Virus record (IMG/VR): IMGVR_UViG_3300011181_000002
Span: 1 to 21,896 of that record
Length of the DNA stretch: 21,896 bases
Source: a virus
Direction: 5' to 3' (one strand)
The notes beneath the pieces were generated by a model. It worked only from the letters and a program-made list of their open reading frames with translations. It was not told the DNA's origin and searched no databases. The position numbers and the translations under genes are program-made. Positions 7,191-14,382 of this stretch are shown here, in pieces; position 1 is the first letter of the stretch; each line of letters opens with the position of its first letter.

Positions 7191-7993
7191 CGATCACCGA
7201 GATCGAGCCGATGGAATGGCTGGAGATCCTGCGCAAGCTGGAACGCGCCGGCAAGCACGAGGCCAAGCGCCAGGTGCGCTCGATCGCCGGCGACATCTAC
7301 CGGCTGGCCATCGTCACCGGCCGCGCGACCACGAACCCGCTGAGCGAGATCGGGGTCGCCCTGCTCCCGTCGAAGCAGAAGCACCATCCCCACATCTCGG
7401 GAGATGAGCTGCCGGATCTGCTCAAGGCGATCTCCGCGTACGAGGGCAGCCAGCTCGTGCGCGCCGGGCTCCAGCTGCTGATGCTCACGGCGGCGCGCCC
7501 GGGCGAGCTGCGTGCCGCGGCCTGGGAGGAGATCGACCTCGAGGAGGGGATCTGGCGCGTGCCGCCGGAGCGGATGAAGACGGGGCGCCCGCACCGCGTG
7601 CCCCTGCCTCGCCAGGCCGTGGCCATCCTGAACGAGATCCGCCCGCTCGCCGGCCCCGGGCCGCTGGTATTCCCCGGCCGCAACGACCGGACCAAACCGC
7701 TCTCCGACGCCGCCTTCACGCGGGCCCTGAACCGCATGGGCTACCACGGCCGCCACGCGCCGCACGGGACGCGCCACCTGGTGGCCACCGAGCTGAAGGA
7801 GCTGCGCTACCCCGGCGAGTGGATCGAGGCGCAGCTGTCGCACAAGCTCCCGGGGATCGGCGGCGTCTACACGCACGCCGAGCACATGGCGCCCGGCCAG
7901 CGCCCGGCAATGATGCAGCACTGGGCCGATCACCTGGATTCCCTCGAGGCCGACAACGTCGTCCAGCTCCCGACCGCGGCTCAGAACCCGTAA
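7187..7993 (+). pseudogene. int: Tyrosine integrase, N-terminally truncated
   Basis: This is the C-terminal two thirds of a DUF4102-type phage integrase. Homology begins abruptly at RPITEIEP (7187), inside the core-binding domain, so roughly the first 130-150 residues, including the arm-binding domain, are missing. The catalytic domain looks complete. Counting from the only sensible ATG at 7211 (260 residues), the active-site set is R96 (TAARPGELR), K123 (ERMKTGRPH), H185 and R188 (HGTRH), H211 (QLSHK) and Y220 (GGVYTHAEH). The family integrates phage DNA by strand exchange through that tyrosine. Without the arm-binding part it is probably unable to recombine at attP, though a short product could still be made. 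Confidence 0.85.
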
Positions 7994-7997
7994 CCCT

Positions 7998-8013
7998 GCC
8001 GGCGGCCGCCGGC
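7998..8013. repeat. 16-base perfect palindrome after the integrase
   Basis: GCCGGCGGCCGCCGGC is self-complementary over all 16 bases and lies just after the integrase stop. No T-run follows. It may be part of a weak terminator or chance in GC-rich DNA. Confidence 0.5.
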
Positions 8014-8030
8014 GCACTCATCCTCTGCAA

Positions 8031-8057
8031 CCGACGCGAAAACGAATCGCGCGTCGG
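8031..8057 (+). terminator. GC hairpin downstream of integrase, possible weak terminator
   Basis: CCGACGCG at 8031-8038 pairs perfectly with CGCGTCGG at 8050-8057 around an 11-base loop. It lies about 40 bases after the integrase stop, a sensible place to end early transcription. There is no downstream T-tract, so intrinsic termination would be weak. Confidence 0.35.
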
Positions 8058-8110
8058 CGTGCGTGTGCGTCGCGCGTTGGGGGCGGCGCTAGAATTGGTG
8101 GGGGGTTGGG

Positions 8111-8394
8111 AAAAAGGTAACAAAGGTTACGGAGCCTCAGAATCGACTCTAACCGCCTGTTTTTCCGGGAAATTGCCGAGATCGCAAAAGGTTGCAAAAA
8201 GGTAACGGAAAGGTAACAACGTTACTTCTTATAAAGGTAACACCCTCCTTTCTCTATACCCTTGCAATTCAACAACTTGCGATCCTGTTACCTTTTGCGT
8301 TACCTCTTGTTACCTTTTCGAGGTAACAGCTATACCCCCAAGATTCAGGGACTTAGAAGCGCAAAATGGGGGCTGTTACCTTTGTTACCTTTTT
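8111..8394. repeat. Inverted array of GGTAAC boxes, candidate attP or origin
   Basis: Ten exact copies of GGTAAC or its complement lie within 284 bases: forward at 8116, 8201, 8212, 8236 and 8322; reverse at 8287, 8299, 8309, 8375 and 8384. Near-copies are at 8125 (GGTTAC), 8190 (GGTTGC) and 8221 (GTTAC). Forward boxes dominate the left half and reverse boxes the right. The outermost pairs form an almost perfect 20-base inverted repeat (8111-8130 against 8375-8394, one mismatch). Many boxes are preceded by A-runs, making this the most AT-rich stretch of the window. The arrangement next to an integrase fits arm-type integrase sites flanking an attP core at about 8242-8286. Replication iterons are the alternative. 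Confidence 0.75.
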
Positions 8395-8573
8395 CCGACG
8401 CCCCCCCTGTGCTTCAGGCCGGCCTGGGCGGCCCCGCGCTGCGGCCAGTTCGTGCAGATATCGCCGGAATCCGCATGTGTGGCAGGCACTTATGAGATCG
8501 CCGCGAACCCCGTAGCTGCCGCCTCAGCGGCCCAACCGCGTGCGCGCACAAAAACTGACCGCTCTAGATCGCG
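8395..8573. other. Gene-free spacer between the box array and the cos candidate
   Basis: No gene with coding character is seen here. Open frames crossing the region include the A/T-rich box array or lack a ribosome site and sensible composition. I see no tRNA, terminator or further box copy in it. Confidence 0.5.
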
Positions 8574-8592
8574 GGCGGGGCGGGGTGTCGAA
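8574..8592 (+). other. Candidate cohesive end site (cos)
   Basis: GGCGGGGCGGGG at 8574-8585 matches the first 12 bases of the P2 and phage 186 cohesive ends (GGCG-A/T-GGCGGGG) apart from the variable fifth base. It has the same orientation toward the portal gene and lies between the early module and Q, as in P2. The remaining seven bases differ from P2. Given the GC-rich background, this is suggestive rather than proven. Confidence 0.5.
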
Positions 8593-8648
8593 CGCGCGCG
8601 CCGGGCCCCTGGTGGGGGTGGTGGGGCTGGTTCCGGGGGCTGGACACG

Positions 8649-8671
8649 AAAAAGCCGCCCGAAGGCGGCTT
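8649..8671 (-). terminator. Intrinsic terminator for the portal-terminase transcript
   Basis: On the minus strand, an eight-base stem AAGCCGCC/GGCGGCTT closed by a TTCG tetraloop runs into a T-run (A-run at 8649-8653 on the + strand). It lies 28 bases past the portal stop and should end the leftward late transcript before the cos region. Confidence 0.85.
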
Positions 8672-8698
8672 GGTGAGACTGCGGAGCTGCGCGCCTGG

Positions 8699-9742
8699 TC
8701 AGCGCGCGGGGTCGAGGGCTGGGGCGCTGGATTCCTCGAGGACGTAGGGGCGGAAGCGGACCACCTCCTCGCCGAGGATGTCGTTGATCTCGCGGAAGAC
8801 CTCCTGGAGCGGCTGGAGCTCGTTGGCGACGAACACCCGGGCGGCCTTCTCGACGTCACCGAACCCGGCGCTGTTCTGCGGGATGATTCCCATCAGCTGC
8901 GGCGGCACGCGGTGGCCGGCGAGCTGGTCGTCGCGCGTGACGTTCTTCACGTTCCAGAACTCGTCCTTGGCGGCCACCTCGCTGATGGGGATCAGCTGCA
9001 CGCCGTCCTTCTTCCCGTTGGGCGCGTAGAGGAAGAGGTTGCGGAAGTTGCCCGGGCCCTTGCTCTCCTTGAGCGCCTTGCGCATCTCGTCGATGTCCTC
9101 CTGCTTCTGGGCGGCGTCGTTCATGTAGAGGATGAACCCGGCGTGGCTCCCGTTCAGGTAGTACTTGCGCCGGAACAGCGTCGCGCTCTCGTTCAGCCAG
9201 GCGCTCTGCAGGCTGCCGAGGTAGTCGGGCACGCCGTACACCTCCTGGTCGATGTCCGGCTCCATCAGGTGGATCAGCCGGCCGCGCGGGAACTTCTGGG
9301 GATCGAACCAGTTCGGCACCCACCAGTAGCGGTCCAGATCCGCGTGGCGGCGCACGTACTTGGCGCGCGCCGATCGCAGCCCGAGGAAGCGGCCGAGCCG
9401 GCCGTAGATCTTCTCGAGGTACGCGTTGCCGAAGACGAGGTAGTCCAGCGCCGCCGAGGCGAAGTCGCGGCGGCTCAGCAACGGGTGCGGCTGGAAGGTC
9501 TTCACCAGGATGTTCCGCTTCACCTGCAGCGCGGATCCGTGGTGCGCGGTCGCCCGGTAGGATTTCGCCAGTGCCGGCAGGTCGACGGGCGGTTCGTACC
9601 ATTCGTAGGGCGACTGCCAGATCCCGGCGTAGAGGAAGTCGTAGCGATCGAGCACCGGCGTCGGGTCGCCGAAGCTGAATGCCTCCATGTTGGCCGTGCC
9701 GCTCTCCGGGGCCGGATCGGTGGCCGGGCTGTCTTCGCTCAT
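8699..9742 (-). CDS. Q: Portal protein (P2 gpQ family)
   Basis: A 347-residue portal protein, close to the 344 residues of P2 gpQ. It forms the dodecameric ring at the capsid vertex through which DNA is packaged and to which the tail attaches. Recognisable family stretches are FSFGDPTPVLDR, WYEPPV, KSYRATAHHGSA, LDYLVFGNAYLEK, HLMEPDIDQEVYGVPDYL, SAWLNESATLFRRKYY and the C-terminal PPQLMGIIPQNSAGFGDVEKAA. The ATG at 9742 overlaps the terminase stop (ATGA on the minus strand), showing tight coupling; an earlier in-frame ATG at 9826 lies inside the terminase gene. It is the last gene of the leftward late operon. Confidence 0.95.
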   Translation of the reverse strand: MSEDSPATDPAPESGTANMEAFSFGDPTPVLDRYDFLYAGIWQSPYEWYEPPVDLPALAKSYRATAHHGSALQVKRNILVKTFQPHPLLSRRDFASAALDYLVFGNAYLEKIYGRLGRFLGLRSARAKYVRRHADLDRYWWVPNWFDPQKFPRGRLIHLMEPDIDQEVYGVPDYLGSLQSAWLNESATLFRRKYYLNGSHAGFILYMNDAAQKQEDIDEMRKALKESKGPGNFRNLFLYAPNGKKDGVQLIPISEVAAKDEFWNVKNVTRDDQLAGHRVPPQLMGIIPQNSAGFGDVEKAARVFVANELQPLQEVFREINDILGEEVVRFRPYVLEESSAPALDPAR

Positions 9743-11514
9743 TCGTACATCTCCATCAAGGACTGTTCGGCGCCGGAGGCCGGGCCGTCGAGGGGTTCGT
9801 TGTAAAGCGCGTGCATCGCGGCCCACGCGAGATCGGCGTGGCCGGTGGTGTTGTTCCGGCCGGACCGGTACGTCAGCTGGCCGCCGGCATCGGTCAGCGA
9901 TCGGCGGATCGCCATGAACGACTGCGCAAGATCGGTCCAGCCGGAGTCGAATTCGAGGCGCCCGCGGTCGATCACGTTCTGGGCCTTCATCACCAACCGG
10001 GCCTTGCTGTCCGGCGTGTACCGGAAGCGCACCACCGTCGGGAAGAACTTCTCGACGAGCTCGGCGACCAGGTCGCCGATGCCGGTGGTGTCGATGCCGA
10101 TGTAGGTCACGTTGTAGCGCTGGGTGACCTTGCGGACCTCTTCGGCCTGCTCTTGGTAGTCCAGGCCGCGCAGGCGTTTGCGCTCGACGGCTCGGTGCTT
10201 GCCCTGGCGGTTGCGGGCCGCGGCGATCACGACCAGGCCGGCGCCGTCGCCGTCCTCGCTATCGCCGGACGGGTCGTAGCCGACCCAGACCTCTTCGTCG
10301 GCGATCGGCCGTTGGGCGAAGGGCTTGAAGTCGCGCCAGACTTCCCAGCTGTCGACCATGCAGGCCTGCAGCGAGGCGAGCGGGAACACCGACAGGCTGT
10401 CGTCCACGAAGTGGCAGAGCAGCAGGTTGTTGTATTCCTCCAGGCTGTACTCGAGCTCGAGCTGCTCAAGGTCGAAGAGATCACAGCCGCCGGCGATCGC
10501 ATCCTCGACGGTGACGATCTGCCGCCACTGGCCGTCGGCGCAGGCCGCTCCGTTCTTCAGCGCCTCGTGACTGGTGTCGATCTCGACGCGCTCGGCCTTC
10601 GGCCGGCGCTTGTTGTAGAGCTCGCCGGTCCAGAACGGGTAGCCCTCGTGGCCGACCGAACTCGGCGTGCTGAAGTAGGTCTGGGTCCACTGCTTGTGCA
10701 TCGCCATGCCCGAGGCGACCTTGCGGAACTCCTGGAAGCGCTGGATCCAGAAGTACTCGTCCATGTAGATATCGCCGTGGTAGCTCTGGGCCGTCCGGGC
10801 GTTCGTGCCAAGGAAGTAGAGGCAGGCCCCGTTGGCTAGCACCAGCGGATCGCCCTTCAGCTCGACCCCGGTCACCTCGAACACGAACTGGACGATGTAC
10901 TGGCGGAAGACATGGGCCTGCGCCTTCGAGGCCGACATGAATATCTTGTTCTTCCCCGTCTGCAGCGCGTCGGTAACTGCCTCGCGGGCGAAGTACCAGG
11001 TCGCGCCGATCTGTCGGCTCTTGAGGAGGTTTCGGATCCGGTGGTCCTGCCCCGCCTGATACCAGGTGCGCTGGTAAGCGAACAGCGCATCCTCGAACGC
11101 ATCCCGGACCGCCTGCGCGCCCTCGTCGCCGACGTCGTTTTTCGCTTTCTTGCGCTTCGGCTTCGCGGCGTCCTTGCGATCGCGCTTGGGGTTCAGGTCT
11201 GACTCGGCGCCGGTTTCCTGGTAACGGTGCACGCGTGCCAGACGCTCGATCTGCCGCCCGAGCAGGTCGATCTCCTTGAAGTCGCGCCCCTCCTTCAGAT
11301 CCTTGTTGATCAGCTGAACCATGCGCGCCTCGAGGCTTCCCTCGACGCGCTCGGTCGGCGTGGCCGCGTCCCAGCCGTCGCGCCGCTTCCACGAATGCAC
11401 CGTCGCAGGCTTCTCGTTAAGCAGCTCCGCGATGCGCGCGATGCGCCACCCCTGCCAGTAGAGGTTGCGCGCATGCGTGCGTGGAGACTCGATCGTGTCC
11501 GGGAGAGAACTCAT
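9739..11514 (-). CDS. P: Terminase large subunit, ATPase/nuclease (P2 gpP family)
   Basis: This 591-residue motor protein matches P2 gpP (590 residues) in length and plan. An N-terminal helix-turn-helix (about residues 15-48, RIARIAELLNEKPATVHSW) is followed by a basic linker. The ATPase has an adenine/Walker A region LLKSRQIGAT (163-172) and Walker B DIYMDE (248-253). The nuclease domain carries aspartates at VGYDPSGD (D414), YIGIDTTG (D475) and GHADLAW near the C-terminus. It cuts at cos and pumps DNA into the prohead through the portal. The start at 11514 has no clear Shine-Dalgarno sequence; its distance from the upstream dyad at 11562 equals that of gene V from its dyad. Confidence 0.95.
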   Translation of the reverse strand: MSSLPDTIESPRTHARNLYWQGWRIARIAELLNEKPATVHSWKRRDGWDAATPTERVEGSLEARMVQLINKDLKEGRDFKEIDLLGRQIERLARVHRYQETGAESDLNPKRDRKDAAKPKRKKAKNDVGDEGAQAVRDAFEDALFAYQRTWYQAGQDHRIRNLLKSRQIGATWYFAREAVTDALQTGKNKIFMSASKAQAHVFRQYIVQFVFEVTGVELKGDPLVLANGACLYFLGTNARTAQSYHGDIYMDEYFWIQRFQEFRKVASGMAMHKQWTQTYFSTPSSVGHEGYPFWTGELYNKRRPKAERVEIDTSHEALKNGAACADGQWRQIVTVEDAIAGGCDLFDLEQLELEYSLEEYNNLLLCHFVDDSLSVFPLASLQACMVDSWEVWRDFKPFAQRPIADEEVWVGYDPSGDSEDGDGAGLVVIAAARNRQGKHRAVERKRLRGLDYQEQAEEVRKVTQRYNVTYIGIDTTGIGDLVAELVEKFFPTVVRFRYTPDSKARLVMKAQNVIDRGRLEFDSGWTDLAQSFMAIRRSLTDAGGQLTYRSGRNNTTGHADLAWAAMHALYNEPLDGPASGAEQSLMEMYE

Positions 11515-11561
11515 GCAGGCAGCGTACCCGTGCGCCTCGCGGCGCCCCTGCAGCGTGGAGC

Positions 11562-11581
11562 GGTAAGCGCAGCGCCTTACC
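11562..11581. promoter_or_regulatory. GGTAAG-N8-CTTACC dyad at the P/O late promoters
   Basis: GGTAAG at 11562-11567 and CTTACC at 11576-11581 form a perfect six-base dyad with an eight-base spacer, between the divergent terminase and scaffold genes. The same dyad with nearly the same spacer recurs before gene V. In P2 these are the sites of the PP/PO and PV promoters, activated by Ogr through a TGT-N12-ACA dyad near -55. By position this is the likely late-activator operator, serving both directions. Confidence 0.65.
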
Positions 11582-11665
11582 CTCCGCGCGCGTTGTCGCC
11601 GCGAGCGTCAGCGTCGAACCTGATCACGACACAGAAATCAGGCATTTGCCCGAGGATTGACGGCC

Positions 11666-12499
11666 ATGGCGAAGAAGTTCCGCGTAGCGACCGAAGGGGC
11701 GACCACTGACGGTCGCAAGCTTGCTCGGGAAAGCCTCGAGCAGATGGCGAAGAACTACGACCCGAAGCGCTACGGCGCCCGGGTCTGGCTCGAGCACATG
11801 CGCGGCATGTTCCCCGATGGCCCCTTCGCGGCGCTCGGCGACGTGCTCTCGCTGTCGACCGGCGAGATCAAGGACGGCACGGACTCCGGCAAGGTCGGTC
11901 TCTACGCCGAGATCGAGCCGACCGAGAAGCTCAAGGAGATCAACCAGCAGCGCCAGAAGATCTACTCGAGCATCGAGGTGGACCCCGAGTTCGCGGACAC
12001 CGGCGAACCCTACATGGTCGGCATGGCCGTGACGGACTCGCCGGCGAGCCTCGGTACCGAGATGCTCCAGTTCTCCGTGCAGCAGGGCGAGAACAGCCCG
12101 CTCGCGGCGCGCAAGCAGAGCGCGCACAACGTGTTCACCGCAGCCGCCGAGGTCGACTTCGACTTCTCTGAGGAGGAGCAGCCGGGCGGCGACAAACCGA
12201 AGCTGCTCGACAACGTGAAGGCCATGTTCAAGCGGCACCGCCAGACGGGCGACGCCCAGATGCAGGCCTTCCGCGACGACGTCGAATCGACCCTCGAACT
12301 GTTCGTGAAGGAAGCCGGTGAGCTGCGAGCCGAACTCGACAAGCGTCCGACCGCGGAGCGGTTCGACCAGCTCAAGGCCGACCACGACAAGCTGCAGAAG
12401 GATTTCTCCGGGCTGCACAGCCAGCTCGACCTGACCCCGGACACGCCGGGCCGCGAAACGGCGACCGGCCAGGACGGCGCAGTCGAGACCGACTGCTGA
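11666..12499 (+). CDS. O: Capsid scaffold/autoprotease (P2 gpO family)
   Basis: A 277-residue scaffold protein with serine protease activity, close to P2 gpO (284). The N-terminal protease half has the expected triad: D15 (ATTDGR), H44 (WLEHMRG) and a serine in QKIYSSIEV (S102 most likely). SPASLGTEML closes the protease domain. The C-terminal half is a charged, helical scaffold region with a likely coiled coil (about residues 210-255). It guides gpN assembly, cleaves capsid components, then cleaves itself. The ATG at 11666 follows a GAGGA site; a TTG at 11657 is less likely. It is the first gene of the rightward late operon. Confidence 0.93.
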   Translation: MAKKFRVATEGATTDGRKLARESLEQMAKNYDPKRYGARVWLEHMRGMFPDGPFAALGDVLSLSTGEIKDGTDSGKVGLYAEIEPTEKLKEINQQRQKIYSSIEVDPEFADTGEPYMVGMAVTDSPASLGTEMLQFSVQQGENSPLAARKQSAHNVFTAAAEVDFDFSEEEQPGGDKPKLLDNVKAMFKRHRQTGDAQMQAFRDDVESTLELFVKEAGELRAELDKRPTAERFDQLKADHDKLQKDFSGLHSQLDLTPDTPGRETATGQDGAVETDC

Positions 12500-12555
12500 T
12501 TCGCAGCCCTGCACCGACCGCACCGATAGAGACTTGACTCAAAGAGGCCAGCGTC

Positions 12556-13572
12556 ATGCGTAACGACACCCGCATCGAGTACGAGCGATTCACCCAGCGC
12601 GTGGCGCAGCTCAACGGCGTCTCGGATGCAACGAAGACATTCGCCGTCGAGCCGAGCGTCCAGCAGACGCTGGAACAGAAGATCCAGGAGTCGAGTTCCT
12701 TCCTCGGCCGGGTCAACGTCATCGGCGTGGACGAGCTCAAGGGGCAGAAGCTCAAGCTCGGCACCTCCGGCCCGATCGCCGGGCGGACCGACGTCTCGGC
12801 GAACGACCGCCAGACCCGGGACCTGTCGGACCTGACCGGAGAGGACTACGAGTGCCGCTTCACCGAGTTCGACACGCACATCCCGTACGCCACGCTCGAC
12901 GCCTGGGCGAAGTTCCGCAACTTCCAGACGATGCTGCGCAACGCCATCGTCCGCCAGCAGGCGCTCGACCGGATCATGATCGGGCTCAACGGCACCTCGG
13001 CTGCCACGGCGACTGACCGCGTCGCCAACCCGCTGCTCGAGGACGTCAACATCGGCTGGCTGCAGGCCTACCGGAACAACGCCCCCGCCCGGGTGATGAC
13101 CGAGGGTGCGAACACCGGCGTGATCCAGGTCGGCGCCGACGGCGACTACGCCAACCTCGACGCCCTGGTCTACGACGCCGTCAACGAGCTGATTGAGCCT
13201 TGGCACCGCGAGTCGACCGACCTGGTCGCCATCTGCGGCCGGAAGCTGCTCGCCGACAAGTACTTCCCGCTGGTCGACCAGGACCACAAGCCGACCGAGC
13301 ACCGCGCGCTGGACATGATCATCAGCCAGAAGCGCATGGGCGGCCAGCAGGCGGTCCAGGTGCCCTTCGTGCCCGATGGCGCGATCCTGGTTACCACGCT
13401 CGACAACCTCTCCCTCTACTTTCAGCGCGAGGGGCGCCGCCGGCACGTCGAGGAGAGCCCGAAGCGCAACCGGATCGAGAACTACGAGTCCTCGAACGAC
13501 GCGTACGTGGTCGAGGATTACGGCGCCGGTTGCCTGGTCGAGAACATCTCGATCGGCGACTTCAGCGTATAA
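12556..13572 (+). CDS. N: Major capsid protein (P2 gpN family)
   Basis: A 338-residue HK97-fold capsid protein of the P2 gpN family (P2: 357). It opens MRNDTRIEYERFTQRVAQLN, has the FAVEPSVQQTLEQKIQESS-type segment at about residues 29-47, then FLGRVNVIGVDELKGQK and the DRIMIGLNGTSAA motif in the middle. It ends with a strand-rich domain containing DAYVVEDYGAGCLVENI. P2 gpN is trimmed at its N-terminus by gpO after assembly, so the first ~30 residues may be removed here too. It lies between scaffold and small terminase genes as in P2. Ribosome binding site is weak (AGAGG). Confidence 0.95.
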   Translation: MRNDTRIEYERFTQRVAQLNGVSDATKTFAVEPSVQQTLEQKIQESSSFLGRVNVIGVDELKGQKLKLGTSGPIAGRTDVSANDRQTRDLSDLTGEDYECRFTEFDTHIPYATLDAWAKFRNFQTMLRNAIVRQQALDRIMIGLNGTSAATATDRVANPLLEDVNIGWLQAYRNNAPARVMTEGANTGVIQVGADGDYANLDALVYDAVNELIEPWHRESTDLVAICGRKLLADKYFPLVDQDHKPTEHRALDMIISQKRMGGQQAVQVPFVPDGAILVTTLDNLSLYFQREGRRRHVEESPKRNRIENYESSNDAYVVEDYGAGCLVENISIGDFSV

Positions 13573-13587
13573 CCGGAGCAGCGATCG

Positions 13588-14265
13588 ATGACGAGTCCAG
13601 CCCGCCGCCACTTTCAGCGTGTCACGGCCGCCCGCGAGGCGGCCGGGGCCGGTTCCGAGCCCATGACCGGCGATACCTACCAGCTGATGCAGGCATCGCT
13701 GATGGAAGACCGGCGGCGGCTCAAGGACATCCAGAGCATCGAGCGCAAGATCGAGGTCAAGCGCGAGCTGTTGCCGAAGTACGACGACTACGTCGCCGGC
13801 GTGCTCGAGTCCGGCCAGGGCGCGCAGGACGATGTCCTGATGACCTGCATGGTCTGGGCGTTCGACGTCGGCGCCCTGCCCGCGGGTCTCGACGTCGCCG
13901 AGTACGCGCTCGCGCACGACCTGACGCCCCCTGACCACTACGAGCGCGGCACGGCCGCCATCGTTGCGGAGGAAGTCGCCACGGAGGCGCTGCGCCAGCT
14001 CGGCGGCGAGGACGCCGACGCCGAATCGCTGGTCCCGCTGCTCGAGCGGGCGCGTGACCTGACCGAAGGCGCGGACATGCACGACCAGATCCGCGCCAAG
14101 CTGCACAAGGCCTCCGGCTACGCCCTCTGGGGCGCCGGCCGCGGCGAGGATGCGCTCGAGCACCTGCAGCGGGCGCTCGCACTGGACGAGAAGGTCGGCG
14201 TGAAGAAGGACATCGAGAAGCTCACGCGAGACCTCAAGAACGCGGGCGGTCAGTCCGAGGGCTGA
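13588..14265 (+). CDS. M: Terminase small subunit (P2 gpM family)
   Basis: A 225-residue DNA-recognition subunit of the terminase (P2 gpM: 247). It begins with SPARRHFQRVTAAREAA, typical of the family, followed by a helical central region (YQLMQASLMEDRRRLKDIQS, KIEVKRELLPKYDDYVAGVL) and the conserved DVLMTCMVWAFDVG. The C-terminal part, about residues 165-215, looks TPR-like with HLQRALALDEK. It should bind near cos and recruit gpP. GGAGCAGCGATCG precedes the ATG. A 117-base gap with a hairpin separates it from the next gene. Confidence 0.93.
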   Translation: MTSPARRHFQRVTAAREAAGAGSEPMTGDTYQLMQASLMEDRRRLKDIQSIERKIEVKRELLPKYDDYVAGVLESGQGAQDDVLMTCMVWAFDVGALPAGLDVAEYALAHDLTPPDHYERGTAAIVAEEVATEALRQLGGEDADAESLVPLLERARDLTEGADMHDQIRAKLHKASGYALWGAGRGEDALEHLQRALALDEKVGVKKDIEKLTRDLKNAGGQSEG

Positions 14266-14305
14266 CCCGCCACACCGAGTCGGCCACCCCGACGTCGGGC
14301 GGCGC

Positions 14306-14346
14306 GGCGCACCACACGTTTTCGCTCTCTCCCCGTGTGATGCGCC
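14306..14346 (+). other. Stem-loop between genes M and L
   Basis: GGCGCACCACACG (14306-14318) pairs with CGTGTGATGCGCC (14334-14346) with one mismatch, around a 15-base pyrimidine-rich loop. The flanking GGGCGGCG/CGCCGCCC sequences could extend it. There is no T-run, so it is more likely an mRNA processing or stability element than a terminator. Confidence 0.5.
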
Positions 14347-14382
14347 GCCCACCGCCCTCTTACGGGAGGCTTTGGGGGAAGG

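Noticed and set aside
6860-7210. N-terminal extension of the integrase reading frame up to 6860
   Set aside because: This stretch is an arginine-rich shadow of the J-domain-like gene, which is coding in a different frame; it does not resemble an integrase arm-binding domain.
7819-8205. 128-codon open frame over the end of the integrase and the following spacer
   Set aside because: Most of it is an out-of-frame shadow of the integrase; the remainder is low-complexity sequence without a start signal.
8111-8394. Repeat array as a CRISPR
   Set aside because: The repeats are only six bases long, occur in both orientations and have short irregular spacing; there are no uniform spacers and no cas genes.
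8262-8495. 77-codon open frame inside the box array
   Set aside because: It reads through the inverted GTTACC boxes (repeated LL/RYLL/LPF residues), has no ribosome site and poor third-position GC.
8540-9805. Plus-strand open frame of 421 codons opposite the portal gene
   Set aside because: It is the antisense shadow of the portal; the minus strand carries clear gpQ family motifs and a terminator.
11219-11225. Isolated GGTAAC inside the terminase gene as part of the box family
   Set aside because: A single hexamer in coding sequence is expected by chance and has no neighbours or A-run context.
11562-11581. Dyad as an intrinsic terminator
   Set aside because: The stem is only six base pairs with an eight-base loop, it is not followed by a T-run, and it lies between divergent genes where no transcript should end.
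11515-11665. Classical P2 Ogr site (TGT-N12-ACA) in the P/O gap
   Set aside because: I could not find a convincing TGT-N12-ACA dyad here; the GGTAAG-N8-CTTACC dyad is the only strong symmetric element.
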